The position numbers and the translations under genes are program-made. This document shows, one piece after another, positions 15,759 through 24,591 of a stretch of DNA of 32,050 bases. A model generated the notes under the pieces. That model was not told where the DNA came from, made no database searches, and saw only the letters and a list, made by a program, of their open reading frames with translations. Source of the stretch: JAEELC01 sp963621965 (GTDB lineage: Bacteria > Bacillota_I > Bacilli_A > Acholeplasmatales > Anaeroplasmataceae); NCBI GenBank assembly GCA_963621965.1, contig CAVFGN010000022.1, positions 1 to 32,050 on the forward strand, in the 5' to 3' direction. How positions within the stretch are numbered: position 1 is the first letter of the stretch; the number at the start of each line of letters is the position of its first letter.

Positions 15759-17891
15759 ATGGATTTAATAAGTACATTAAACGAAAATCAAAAAGAAGCA
15801 GTTTTAACCACTGAAGGACCAATTATGGTTATGGCTGGTGCTGGTAGTGGTAAAACAGGTGTTTTAACTAGAAAAATAGCATATTTAATTCAAGAAAAAG
15901 CTATTTCTCCATTTAAAATTTTAGCTTTAACATTCACTAACAAAGCCGCAAGAGAAATGAAAGAACGTGTTAGAAATTTTACAAATCTTGATACAAATCA
16001 AATGTGGATTTCTACATTTCACTCATTTTGTGCAAGATTTTTGCGTATTGAAATTGAATGTTTGAGTCCATACACTTCAAAATTTCAAATAATTGATGAA
16101 GAAGACGCTGAAAAAATAGTTCGTGAGTCTTTAAAAGAATTAAATTATGATCCTAAGGTTTATAAGCCTAAGCAAATTCATAAATTAATTAGTGATTCTA
16201 AAAATGGTGATAATGTAAAAATTAGTGATCCTAATTTGGCACGCGTATTTAAAGAGATTAAAGAAAGTTATGACGCACATTTAATAAAAAGTAACTTACT
16301 TGATTTTGATGATCTTATTTTATTAACATTAAAGATTTTAAAAGAAAACGAAGAAGTTAGACAAAAGTATCAATTTAAGTTTGAATATATTTTAGTAGAT
16401 GAATTCCAAGATACTAACTCGCTTCAATATGAAATTGTTCATATTTTAGCAAGTAAAAATTATAATATTTTCATTGTAGGTGATGAGGACCAATCTATTT
16501 ACTCTTTTAGAGGGGCTAAAATAGAAAATATTTATAAGTTTAAAGAGGATTTTGATCCTGTTAAAATTATTTTACTTGAACAAAACTATCGTTCTACAAA
16601 ACCGATTCTAGATATAGCTAATAATGTTATTAGACATAACTCAAATAGAATTGAAAAGAATTTGTTTACAGATGTTTCTAATGGCGAAAAACCAAAATAT
16701 TATAAAGCCGATGGATCATATAACGAAGAATCTTATATTGTAGAACAAATAAAAACACTTCTTAAAGAAGGTTATGATTATAAAGATTTTGCGATTATAT
16801 ACAGATCTAATTTCTTATCTCGTGCTTATGAAGAAATGCTTAGGAAAAATAATATTCCTTATGAGATATATGGAGGGATTTCGTTCTTCTGCAGAAAAGA
16901 AATTAAGGATATTTGTGCATATTTGCGTTTAATTGTAGATTACAATGATAATTTTTCATTTGAACGTGTTGTAAATGAACCAAAGAGAAAAATAGGCGCC
17001 GCAATGGTCGATAAGTTGCGTGCGGTTGCACTTCAAAATTCTTGTTCGCTATTTGAAGCAATTGATAATCTAGCTAATCAAGGTAATAGTTATAACTCAT
17101 TAATTGATTTTAAATTCACCTTAATTGAACTACATGAAGATTTGTATTCAGATAAATTTGATCTTGAATCAATCATTGATAAGATCCTTGAAAAGACTGG
17201 TTATTTAGCTATGTTAAAAGAACAAGGCGACGATGGTAAGGATAGACTTGAAAACGTATATGAATTAAAGAGTATGTTAACAAGTAATGATGGAAGTGCT
17301 GAAACAAGAGAAGAAAAACTTAAGTTATTCCTTGAAAACTTAGCTCTTATGACTGATATGGACGATAAGGTTTCAAGTACTGAAAAAGTTAAACTTATGA
17401 CTTATCACCAGTCTAAAGGCCTTGAATTTAAAGTTGTGTTCTTACCTGCAATGGAAGAAGGAATTTTCCCTAATACAAATTCTTTAGGATTTGATAAAGA
17501 AGAAGCAGAGGAAAGAAGAATTTGTTATGTAGGTATCACTAGAGCTCGTGAGAAACTATTCATTACATCTTCTGCAAGTCGTATAGTCTTTGGTCAAAGA
17601 ATGATTCATGAACCAAGTAGATATATTGGGGAAATGGGTACACAAAATTTAGATATTTTAGGTACAATTGTTCGTACTATTCCTGTTGAGACTCCAAAGA
17701 ATAAAGTTGAAGAGAAGAAGATAGAATTAGTTGATAATTCTTCTATTACGATAGGAGATAATATACATCACGAAATATACGGTAATGGCAGAGTAGTTGA
17801 AGATAATGGCAAGATTATATCTGTCGCATTCTCTGCTGAAGTTGGCATAAAGAAACTTTTAAAAAACCATCCTACTATAAAGAAAATCTAA
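15759..17891 (+). CDS. pcrA: ATP-dependent DNA helicase PcrA (UvrD/Rep family)
   Basis: A 3'-5' superfamily 1A helicase for repair, replication restart and transcription-coupled repair. The 710 residues carry the expected motifs in order: Q motif LNENQKEAV, Walker A AGAGSGKT (26-33), LTFTNKAAREM, STFHSFCARFLR, Walker B VDEFQDTN, GDEDQSIYSFRGA, EQNYRST, TYHQSKGLEF and motif VI YVGITRARE. The C-terminus ends in a Tudor-like domain (HHEIYGNGRVV to GIKKLL), the RNA polymerase-binding module of PcrA. The ATG at 15759 follows AGGTGA; an in-frame GTG at 15750 lies in that site. It begins one base after the abcF stop, so the two are co-transcribed. It lies a short way upstream of ligA and uvrA; the common pcrA-ligA pairing is interrupted by the minus-strand ABC-2 pair. 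Confidence 0.97.
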   Translation: MDLISTLNENQKEAVLTTEGPIMVMAGAGSGKTGVLTRKIAYLIQEKAISPFKILALTFTNKAAREMKERVRNFTNLDTNQMWISTFHSFCARFLRIEIECLSPYTSKFQIIDEEDAEKIVRESLKELNYDPKVYKPKQIHKLISDSKNGDNVKISDPNLARVFKEIKESYDAHLIKSNLLDFDDLILLTLKILKENEEVRQKYQFKFEYILVDEFQDTNSLQYEIVHILASKNYNIFIVGDEDQSIYSFRGAKIENIYKFKEDFDPVKIILLEQNYRSTKPILDIANNVIRHNSNRIEKNLFTDVSNGEKPKYYKADGSYNEESYIVEQIKTLLKEGYDYKDFAIIYRSNFLSRAYEEMLRKNNIPYEIYGGISFFCRKEIKDICAYLRLIVDYNDNFSFERVVNEPKRKIGAAMVDKLRAVALQNSCSLFEAIDNLANQGNSYNSLIDFKFTLIELHEDLYSDKFDLESIIDKILEKTGYLAMLKEQGDDGKDRLENVYELKSMLTSNDGSAETREEKLKLFLENLALMTDMDDKVSSTEKVKLMTYHQSKGLEFKVVFLPAMEEGIFPNTNSLGFDKEEAEERRICYVGITRAREKLFITSSASRIVFGQRMIHEPSRYIGEMGTQNLDILGTIVRTIPVETPKNKVEEKKIELVDNSSITIGDNIHHEIYGNGRVVEDNGKIISVAFSAEVGIKKLLKNHPTIKKI

Positions 17892-17901
17892 TAATATAAA
17901 A

Positions 17902-17933
17902 GGCATTAAGTGTAATAATTTAATGTCTTTTTT
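17902..17933 (+). terminator. Terminator of pcrA
   Basis: An 8-bp stem GGCATTAA/TTAATGTC with a 10-base loop and TTTTTT tail. Confidence 0.7.
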
Positions 17934-17937
17934 ACTT

Positions 17938-17963
17938 AAAAAAGAAAGAACAAAAGTTCTTTC
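17938..17963 (-). terminator. Terminator of the ABC-2 pair (minus strand)
   Basis: A perfect 8-bp stem GAAAGAAC/GTTCTTTC with a four-base loop. On the minus strand it is followed by TTTTTT. It lies two bases past the permease stop. Confidence 0.85.
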
Positions 17964-17965
17964 AA

Positions 17966-18739
17966 TTAGTCTAAATGTTTTTCATAGATATTTATGCCGA
18001 AATTTATTAAAAATACTTGTAAGAAAACGGTAATAACTAGTGTTTGATATTGATATCCATCACTAATTATTTTATCAAAAGAAAAATAAGAAAATGGGTT
18101 GATATAATATAATAAACCAAATGATGTGAATTGATCTATTACATTAATAATTATAAAAGGAATTATAGATATAAAAGAGACTAAATATATTTTTTTATAT
18201 ACAAAGCCACCTAATACTAGTCCGTAAGAGAAAAATACTGACATAAGTAAAAATAAAGAAAAAACTATTTGAAATAATTTTAGTGTATCAAAACTATATT
18301 TTCTAACACTAAACAAAATTAAACTTGAAATAAAAATAAAGAATGTAAAGAAGAAAATAAATATCAAAGCAGCTAATATTCTATAAATAATTATAAAAGA
18401 GCGCTTAATCGGCTTCGTATACAAAAAGTCTCTAGTTTGTTCAAGTCTGTCTCTTCTTGCGACCTCGATACCAATAGTAACTGCAAATACAGAAGAAATA
18501 AATGACATTATTTTAATGTAAAATGCATAATAACCATTTACTGTAGTAAAGTTTTCTTTGTTAATATTAAAAATATTTAAAAATCTTTGACTAATGTTTC
18601 CTATATGATTATTAATAGAATTACTATTAATGTAGACAATATTATAAGAAAGCAGTAAAAAAAGTGCTATTAATGTTAAAATTAAAAAAGATTTATAGTT
18701 TTTTTTAAATACACGTTTAAATTCATAAAAGACTATCAT
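17966..18739 (-). CDS. ABC-2 type transporter permease
   Basis: A 257-residue membrane protein with about six hydrophobic segments. After a short basic N-terminus (YEFKRVFKKNYK) comes the first helix, then a long external loop, and a cytoplasmic stretch ending in TRDFLYTKPIKRS. The latter is the coupling motif of ABC-2 permeases ('DFLLTKPVSR' in relatives). The start at 18739 is supported by GAGG with a six-base spacer; a longer frame to 18784 lacks a ribosome site and would overlap the upstream gene by 62 bases. As called, the overlap is 17 bases. Its partner is the ATPase-like protein encoded just upstream, which lacks all ATP-binding motifs. Substrate unknown. Confidence 0.82.
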   Translation of the reverse strand: MIVFYEFKRVFKKNYKSFLILTLIALFLLLSYNIVYINSNSINNHIGNISQRFLNIFNINKENFTTVNGYYAFYIKIMSFISSVFAVTIGIEVARRDRLEQTRDFLYTKPIKRSFIIIYRILAALIFIFFFTFFIFISSLILFSVRKYSFDTLKLFQIVFSLFLLMSVFFSYGLVLGGFVYKKIYLVSFISIIPFIIINVIDQFTSFGLLYYINPFSYFSFDKIISDGYQYQTLVITVFLQVFLINFGINIYEKHLD

Positions 18740-19523
18740 GGCTATCCTCGAATACGTGGTCAATTTTTGTTGTTTTAAAATCAAGTTGATCTATTAAATC
18801 ATTTAATGGGCCTATATACTTATATAAATTGTTTTTTATATGAATCAATTTCTTGATGTTTAATTCTGTATTAGAATTAATTTCGATTACATAACTCTTA
18901 CCTTTTAGATTAGATACATTAGAAAATCTAGGCTCTACATAACAAAAATAACCATCAATGTTTGATTTTTCAAGTGTTAAATCAGAGGAGTTAATAAATA
19001 CTGTAGAATTATTCTCTTTTAGTTTAATTAGTTCCTCATTAATTAAATATATATTTTTAATATTTAAACTTTTATAAGGATCATTTAAAAATAATAGATT
19101 AGGTTTGTGATAAATACATTCTATTAACTTGATTAATTCAATTTTCTCTTTTTCTAAATTTTCAAATTTTTCATTTTCGTCGATATTAAATTTATTTAAT
19201 AATCGTTTTAAATTCGAATCGTAATTGTTTTTATAAAAAGAAGCTGAATAAGAAAAAAAATCTTTAATTCTAAAAGTTTGATCAAGCGAAAACTCGGGTG
19301 AATAATAACCTATAAATTCAAAATTATCTTTAAGTGGTTTATCGTAAAAATAGCATTTCTTTTTAGAATCAATCAAATCTAAAAGTGCTTTAAATAAAGC
19401 AGTTCCTTTTTCGTTTTCATTTATAATTTGGTATATTGATGAACACTCTAAAAAGAACTCTTCGTTTAACATATTATATTTTTCTAGTGTCAAGTGAGTG
19501 ACTTTTAAACATTTCTTTTTCAT
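18723..19523 (-). CDS. Degenerate ABC ATPase-like protein (pseudo-ATPase)
   Basis: A 266-residue protein that lines up with ABC-2-type nucleotide-binding domains but has lost every catalytic motif. The P-loop region reads INENEKGTALFKALL (about 34-48), with no GxxGxGK[ST]. The segment 123-150 aligns without gaps to the signature-to-Walker B stretch of normal ATPases: LSGGE became LEKEK, and the Walker B LDEP became LNDP (Asp147 to Asn, Glu148 to Asp). The switch region TVFINSS (174-180) has Ser for His. IGYYSPEFSL (71-80) and the end KIDHVFEDSH resemble the Q-loop and C-terminal 'LEDVF' of functional relatives. The frame is intact, AGGAAG sits seven bases before the start, and it is coupled to an intact permease, so it is not an obvious pseudogene. 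A structural role, or ATP supplied by another NBD, are possible. It could also be a decaying gene. Confidence 0.7.
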   Translation of the reverse strand: MKKKCLKVTHLTLEKYNMLNEEFFLECSSIYQIINENEKGTALFKALLDLIDSKKKCYFYDKPLKDNFEFIGYYSPEFSLDQTFRIKDFFSYSASFYKNNYDSNLKRLLNKFNIDENEKFENLEKEKIELIKLIECIYHKPNLLFLNDPYKSLNIKNIYLINEELIKLKENNSTVFINSSDLTLEKSNIDGYFCYVEPRFSNVSNLKGKSYVIEINSNTELNIKKLIHIKNNLYKYIGPLNDLIDQLDFKTTKIDHVFEDSHDSLL

Positions 19524-19543
19524 ATATTTGCTTCCTTATAAAA

Positions 19544-19572
19544 ATTATACTATTAAGTTCCTTTTTTTGAAA
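19544..19572 (-). promoter_or_regulatory. Probable promoter of the ABC-2 pair (minus strand)
   Basis: Minus-strand TATAAT (19544-19549), with a weak -35 TTTCAA 17 bases upstream. It overlaps the divergent ligA promoter region. Confidence 0.4.
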
Positions 19573-19597
19573 AGAAATTTCTAAATTATGATAAAAT
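19567..19597 (+). promoter_or_regulatory. Probable promoter of ligA-uvrA
   Basis: TTGAAA (19567-19572), a 19-base spacer and extended -10 TGA-TAAAAT (TAAAAT at 19592-19597). The long spacer is partly offset by the TG. Confidence 0.4.
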
Positions 19598-19626
19598 ATT
19601 TATAGTTTATTTGGAAGGATTTTACT

Positions 19627-21615
19627 ATGAATGATTTAGAAAGAATGAAAGAATTAGTTCAAATACTTGAAAAAGCTAACTATGATTATTATGTTTTAGA
19701 TAATCCTACTATGGAGGATTTTGAATTTGATAAATTATTAACTGAACTTGAGACTTTAGAAAAAAAATATCCTGAATATAAAGACCCTAACTCACCTACA
19801 TCTCATGTAGGAGGAGATGCCATTTCAAAATTTAATCAAGTTAAACATGAGATACCTATGATGAGTTTATCTGATGCGTTTAGTTATGATGAACTTAGAC
19901 AATTTGACTTGCGACTTAGAAATTTAGTAAGTGACATTGAATATGAATGTGAACTTAAAATTGATGGTTTATCTGTTTCTTGTGTATATGAAGATGGTGT
20001 TTTAAAAAGAGCCGCAACAAGAGGAAATGGTGTTGTAGGAGATGATGTTACAACTAACGTTAGAACTATTAGATCAATTCCACTTAAGTTAAAAGAAAAG
20101 ATTAATCTAGAGGTGCGCGGCGAGATCTTTATGCCTAAAAAAAGCCTAATTAAGTTAAATGAAGAACGTGCTAGAAACGAAGAACAATTATTTGCAAACT
20201 GCAGAAATGCGGCTAGTGGTTCTTTAAAACTTCTTGACCCTAAGGTTGTCGCAAAACGAGGTCTTGATGCGTTTTTGTATTATCTTACAAGCGGTATTGA
20301 GAACCACAAGCAAAGCGAAGCATTAGAGATAATGAAAAATTTCGGCTTTAAAGTGAATGCTTACTCTAAGTTGTGTAAAAGTATAGATGAAGTATTTGAA
20401 TATATAGAATCAATAGCAAAAATTAGAGATGAATTACCTTATGATATTGACGGAGTAGTTCTAAAATTAAATAACAAAGATTTATATGAGAAAATTGGTG
20501 TTACAGCTAAATACCCTAAGTGGGCTATTGCTTATAAGTTTCCACCTCTTGAGGTAAAAACTAAGTTACTTGATGTAGTATATCAAGTAGGAAGAACAGG
20601 AAATATCACACCTGTCGCAAATTTCACGCCTGTTTTAGTCCAAGGTTCAACTATTTCACGTGCTACACTTCACAATGAAGATTTTATTAAAGAGCGCGAT
20701 ATACATGAGGGAGATACTATAGTAATTAGAAAGGCCGGAGATGTAATACCTGAGGTTGTTCGTGCATGCGCTGAAGATAGAATAGAAGGCAGTAAACCAA
20801 TTGAGTTCATTAAGTATTGTCCTTGTTGTAATAGCACGCTTGTTAGGATTGAAGGCGAAGCTGATTATTATTGCCTAAATACTAATTGCGCTGAAAGAAG
20901 AAGAAATGAACTTATTCATTTCGCTTCAAAATCTGCCTATGATATTGACTCACTAGGAGAGCAACTTATCACAACTTTATTCAATGAAAAAATTATTGAA
21001 AATATTACTGATATATTTACTCTTAAGGACAAAAAAGACATCCTTTTAAACTTAGATAGAATGGGCGAAAAGAGTGTTAATAAACTACTTAATGCAATAG
21101 AAGAATCTAAGTCGCGAACACTAGATAGACTATTGTTTGGTCTTGGTATAAGACATGTTGGCGCAAAAGTTGCAAAAATACTTGCTAATAAATTTGGCTC
21201 AATGGATGAAATTACGTGTGCTAGTTTTGAAACATTATCTCGAATTGATGATATAGGTGAGATTATTGCACGAAGCGTTGTTGAATATTTTTCATGTGAA
21301 GAAAACATTAAATTAATTGAAAGATTAAAAGATCTTGGACTAAATATGGAATCTGCCAAAATTGAAGTTAGAGAATCCTATTTTACAGGCAAAAAAATTG
21401 TATTAACTGGTTCATTATCACATTTTGAAAGAAGTGAAGCTAAAGCTATCATTGAGCGTCTTGGAGGAAAGAGCGTTGATTCTGTTAGCAAAAAAACAGA
21501 TGTTGTAATAGTTGGTGAGAATGCCGGCTCTAAATATGATAAAGCCGTAAGCTTGGGCATAGAGATTATGAGTGAAGATGACTTTATTAAGATAATCGAG
21601 GAAAATAATGGATAA
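19627..21615 (+). CDS. ligA: NAD-dependent DNA ligase
   Basis: Seals nicks during replication and repair using NAD. The 662 residues have the full LigA order: N-terminal domain Ia, adenylation domain with KIDG (Lys111 as the AMP-accepting lysine), GDDVTTNVRTIRSIP, VRGEIFMPK, the OB-fold with VGRTGNITPVA, a four-Cys zinc finger (CPCC and CLNTNC), helix-hairpin-helix repeats and a C-terminal BRCT domain from about residue 585. In domain Ia the usual D-x-E-Y-D motif reads DFEFD (31-35): the tyrosine implicated in NMN contact is Phe34. The start follows GGAAGGATTTTACT. It overlaps uvrA by eight bases. Confidence 0.97.
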   Translation: MNDLERMKELVQILEKANYDYYVLDNPTMEDFEFDKLLTELETLEKKYPEYKDPNSPTSHVGGDAISKFNQVKHEIPMMSLSDAFSYDELRQFDLRLRNLVSDIEYECELKIDGLSVSCVYEDGVLKRAATRGNGVVGDDVTTNVRTIRSIPLKLKEKINLEVRGEIFMPKKSLIKLNEERARNEEQLFANCRNAASGSLKLLDPKVVAKRGLDAFLYYLTSGIENHKQSEALEIMKNFGFKVNAYSKLCKSIDEVFEYIESIAKIRDELPYDIDGVVLKLNNKDLYEKIGVTAKYPKWAIAYKFPPLEVKTKLLDVVYQVGRTGNITPVANFTPVLVQGSTISRATLHNEDFIKERDIHEGDTIVIRKAGDVIPEVVRACAEDRIEGSKPIEFIKYCPCCNSTLVRIEGEADYYCLNTNCAERRRNELIHFASKSAYDIDSLGEQLITTLFNEKIIENITDIFTLKDKKDILLNLDRMGEKSVNKLLNAIEESKSRTLDRLLFGLGIRHVGAKVAKILANKFGSMDEITCASFETLSRIDDIGEIIARSVVEYFSCEENIKLIERLKDLGLNMESAKIEVRESYFTGKKIVLTGSLSHFERSEAKAIIERLGGKSVDSVSKKTDVVIVGENAGSKYDKAVSLGIEIMSEDDFIKIIEENNG

Positions 21616-24427
21616 AATAATTGTAAGAAAAGCTCGTGAAAATAATTTAAAAAATATTGATATTGAATTACCTAAAAATAAGTTGATAGTTATGACAGGC
21701 TTATCGGGAAGTGGAAAGTCAACTCTTGCGTTTGATACTATATGCAAAGAAGGCGAAAGACGTTTTATTGATGCCTTGTCCCCTCAAGCTAGACAATTTT
21801 TGGGCGCAAATGACAAAGCTGATGTAGATTCAATTGAGGGATTATCTCCCACAATTTCAATTGACCAAAAAACCACAAGCAAGAATCCTCGCTCAACTGT
21901 CGGTACAATAACTGAAATATATGATTATTTTAGAGTATTGTTTGCCCGAATTGGCGTACCATACTGCCCAATACACAATGAAAAGATTGAAGCACAAAGT
22001 GTTGATCAAATGACTAAAAAGGTATTAGAACTTAGTGAAGGTACTAAATTTTATATACTATCTCCTGTTGTAGTTCAAAAAAGAGGAGAACATAAAAATA
22101 TCTTCCAAAAGTTTTTAAAAGAAGGATATTCGCGCGCAATTGTTGATAATACTTTATATGAACTTGAAGAAGAAATTAATCTTAACAAAAATTTAAAACA
22201 TGACGTTGATATTTTAATTGATAGATTAAAAATGAAGGAAGGGCTTGAAAGCAGAATTACACAAGCTCTTGAATTAGCACTTAAGGCAAGTGGTGGGTAT
22301 GCGAAGGTAAAGATTCTTGATACAAATGAAGAATTGTTCTTTTCTGAGCACTACGCATGTAAGATTTGTGGATATTCAGTACCTAATCTAGAACCTAGAC
22401 TTTTCTCTTTTAACTCACCCTTAGGCGCATGCCCTGATTGTAAGGGACTTGGTGTAAAACTTGAAGTGAGTGAGGATTTGATGGTTGACCCCGAAAAGTC
22501 TATTAATAAAGGTGCAATTATCCCTCTTAAAAATCAAGAAAAAGATAATATTTTAAATAGTGAATTACAAACAGTTTGTAAACATTATAACATTGATATG
22601 AATATCCCTTTTAAGAATTTAGATAGAAAAAAGCAAGAGATAGTTTTATATCATTCTGATGAAGAAATAGAGTTTAATATAACAACATCTAGTGGGAATG
22701 TCAAACACGATGTTAAACACTACGAAGGTATGATGGATAACTTCAAGAGAAGATACGTAGAAACAACTAGTGATTGGATTCGTACATGGATTGAGTCTTT
22801 CATGATAGATAGAACTTGTGAAACATGTAAAGGCAAAAGGCTTAATGAGAAAGTGTTAGCTGTAAAGATTGACTCTAAATCTATTATGGATATGTGCGAT
22901 ATGCAAATAGATAAACTTATACCATATCTAAAAGACTTGCTAAATAGATTAAGTCCTGAAAAAAGAGAAGTAGCTGATTTAGCCATTAAGGAAGTTTTAG
23001 ATAGACTAGAATTCTTATCTAATGTAGGACTTGGTTATTTAACATTATCTCGTTCAGCTGATACTTTATCCGGAGGTGAAGCACAACGTATTAGACTCGC
23101 GACTCAAATTGGATCAAAACTAACAGGTGTACTTTATGTAATGGACGAACCATCTATTGGGCTTCATCAAAGAGATAATGATCTACTTATTAAAACTCTT
23201 AAAGATATGAGAGATCTAGGTAATACACTAATTGTTGTAGAGCACGACCTAGATACAATGAGAGAGGCTGATTATCTAGTTGATATAGGACCAGGTGCTG
23301 GAATTCATGGTGGCTATATCATGGCCGCAGGTACGCCAAGTGAGGTTATGAATAACCCTAATTCCTTGACGGGCGCATACCTTTCAGGAAAACTAAAAAT
23401 TGAATTACCTAAAAAAAGATTTGAAGGAAACGGTAAATATATAGAAATAGAGGGCGCAAGTGAGCACAATTTGAAAAATATTGATGTAAAAATTCCTCTT
23501 GGCTCTTTAGTTCTAGTTACCGGAGTGTCTGGAAGCGGTAAATCTACATTAGTTAATGAAATATTATATAAGGCAGCTTATAAGTCGTTATACAAATCAA
23601 ATAGTATTGTACCGGGAAAATACAAAAAGATTAAGGGATTAGAAAATATTGATAAGGTAATACAAATATCACAAGCCCCAATAGGCAGAACTCCTAGATC
23701 AAACCCTGCAACGTACACAACAGTGTTTGATGATATTAGAGATTTGTTTGCACAAACAAATGATGCAAAGATAAGAGGATTTGATAAAGGTAGATTTTCG
23801 TTTAACGTTAAAGGTGGAAGATGTGAATCATGTTGGGGAGACGGTGTAAAACGTATTTCGATGCAATTCTTGCCTGATGTATATGTAGAATGTGAAGAAT
23901 GCAAAGGAAAGAGATACAATAGAGAAACTCTAGAAGTTAAATATAAAGGAAAATCTATATCTGACGTTCTCGATATGACTATTGAAGATGCCTCAAAGTT
24001 TTTCTCTTCGATACCAAAAATTAAATCAAAGTTAGATACATTGATGGAAGTAGGACTAGGCTATATTAAATTAGGTCAATCCTCTACTACGTTATCAGGT
24101 GGAGAAGCACAAAGAGTTAAGTTAGCCTTTGAATTAAATAAACGAATTACCTCTAAAACTTTATATATAATGGATGAACCTACAACTGGTCTTCATAATG
24201 ATGATATAAAGCGACTTATGAATGTAATATTCAAAATAAGAGATGCGAAAGCTTCGGTAGTTATTATTGAGCACAACTTAGATGTTATAAAACTTGCAGA
24301 TTTTATTATTGATTTAGGCCCTGAAGGTGGAGATAAAGGCGGTACTATTGTTGCTATAGGTACTCCTGAAGAAGTAGCTAATGTAAAAGAGTCATATACA
24401 GGACAATATTTAAAAAAATATTTATAA
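21608..24427 (+). CDS. uvrA: Excinuclease ABC subunit A
   Basis: Damage-recognition ATPase of nucleotide excision repair; it loads UvrB on DNA. The 939-residue length is normal. Two ABC ATPase modules are complete: Walker A GLSGSGKST near the N-terminus and GVSGSGKST near residue 640, each with LSGGEAQR signatures and LYVMDEP/LYIMDEP Walker B. Zinc-binding Cys pairs are present (CKIC with CPDC, CETC, and CESC with CEEC). The C-terminal zinc module reads CESCWGDGVKRISMQF, with Trp where Gln or Ser is usual. The start follows GAGGAAAATA and overlaps the ligA end, so the two repair genes form one operon. uvrB is not beside it. Confidence 0.97.
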   Translation: MDKIIVRKARENNLKNIDIELPKNKLIVMTGLSGSGKSTLAFDTICKEGERRFIDALSPQARQFLGANDKADVDSIEGLSPTISIDQKTTSKNPRSTVGTITEIYDYFRVLFARIGVPYCPIHNEKIEAQSVDQMTKKVLELSEGTKFYILSPVVVQKRGEHKNIFQKFLKEGYSRAIVDNTLYELEEEINLNKNLKHDVDILIDRLKMKEGLESRITQALELALKASGGYAKVKILDTNEELFFSEHYACKICGYSVPNLEPRLFSFNSPLGACPDCKGLGVKLEVSEDLMVDPEKSINKGAIIPLKNQEKDNILNSELQTVCKHYNIDMNIPFKNLDRKKQEIVLYHSDEEIEFNITTSSGNVKHDVKHYEGMMDNFKRRYVETTSDWIRTWIESFMIDRTCETCKGKRLNEKVLAVKIDSKSIMDMCDMQIDKLIPYLKDLLNRLSPEKREVADLAIKEVLDRLEFLSNVGLGYLTLSRSADTLSGGEAQRIRLATQIGSKLTGVLYVMDEPSIGLHQRDNDLLIKTLKDMRDLGNTLIVVEHDLDTMREADYLVDIGPGAGIHGGYIMAAGTPSEVMNNPNSLTGAYLSGKLKIELPKKRFEGNGKYIEIEGASEHNLKNIDVKIPLGSLVLVTGVSGSGKSTLVNEILYKAAYKSLYKSNSIVPGKYKKIKGLENIDKVIQISQAPIGRTPRSNPATYTTVFDDIRDLFAQTNDAKIRGFDKGRFSFNVKGGRCESCWGDGVKRISMQFLPDVYVECEECKGKRYNRETLEVKYKGKSISDVLDMTIEDASKFFSSIPKIKSKLDTLMEVGLGYIKLGQSSTTLSGGEAQRVKLAFELNKRITSKTLYIMDEPTTGLHNDDIKRLMNVIFKIRDAKASVVIIEHNLDVIKLADFIIDLGPEGGDKGGTIVAIGTPEEVANVKESYTGQYLKKYL

Positions 24428-24434
24428 TATTATT

Positions 24435-24478
24435 AAAGAAAATTGATTAAGTTTCGTTCTTATTTAATTTTCTTTTTT
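24435..24478 (+). terminator. Terminator of ligA-uvrA
   Basis: A long AT-rich hairpin: AAAGAAAATT pairs with AATTTTCTTT, with an inner imperfect extension (ATTAAG/CTTATT). Its T-rich 3' arm runs straight into more T residues. Confidence 0.65.
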
Positions 24479-24591
24479 ATTATGAAAAATGTTATCACAT
24501 TTTTACTAATTACTTATAAATTTTGATGTAATTAAAATCCTTATTATAGCCAATTTTATTCATAATATGATATAATAAGTTTGGTGTTTAT

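Noticed and set aside
20937..21747. Antisense open frames of 60-140 codons under ligA and the start of uvrA
   Set aside because: They are low-complexity shadows (rich in Ser, Ile, Leu, Phe) of strong, fully conserved plus-strand genes, with no ribosome sites.
24484..24497. A third cre site before the hprK operon
   Set aside because: Only 11 of 14 positions match and the central CG is TG. Kept only as a side remark in the cre finding.
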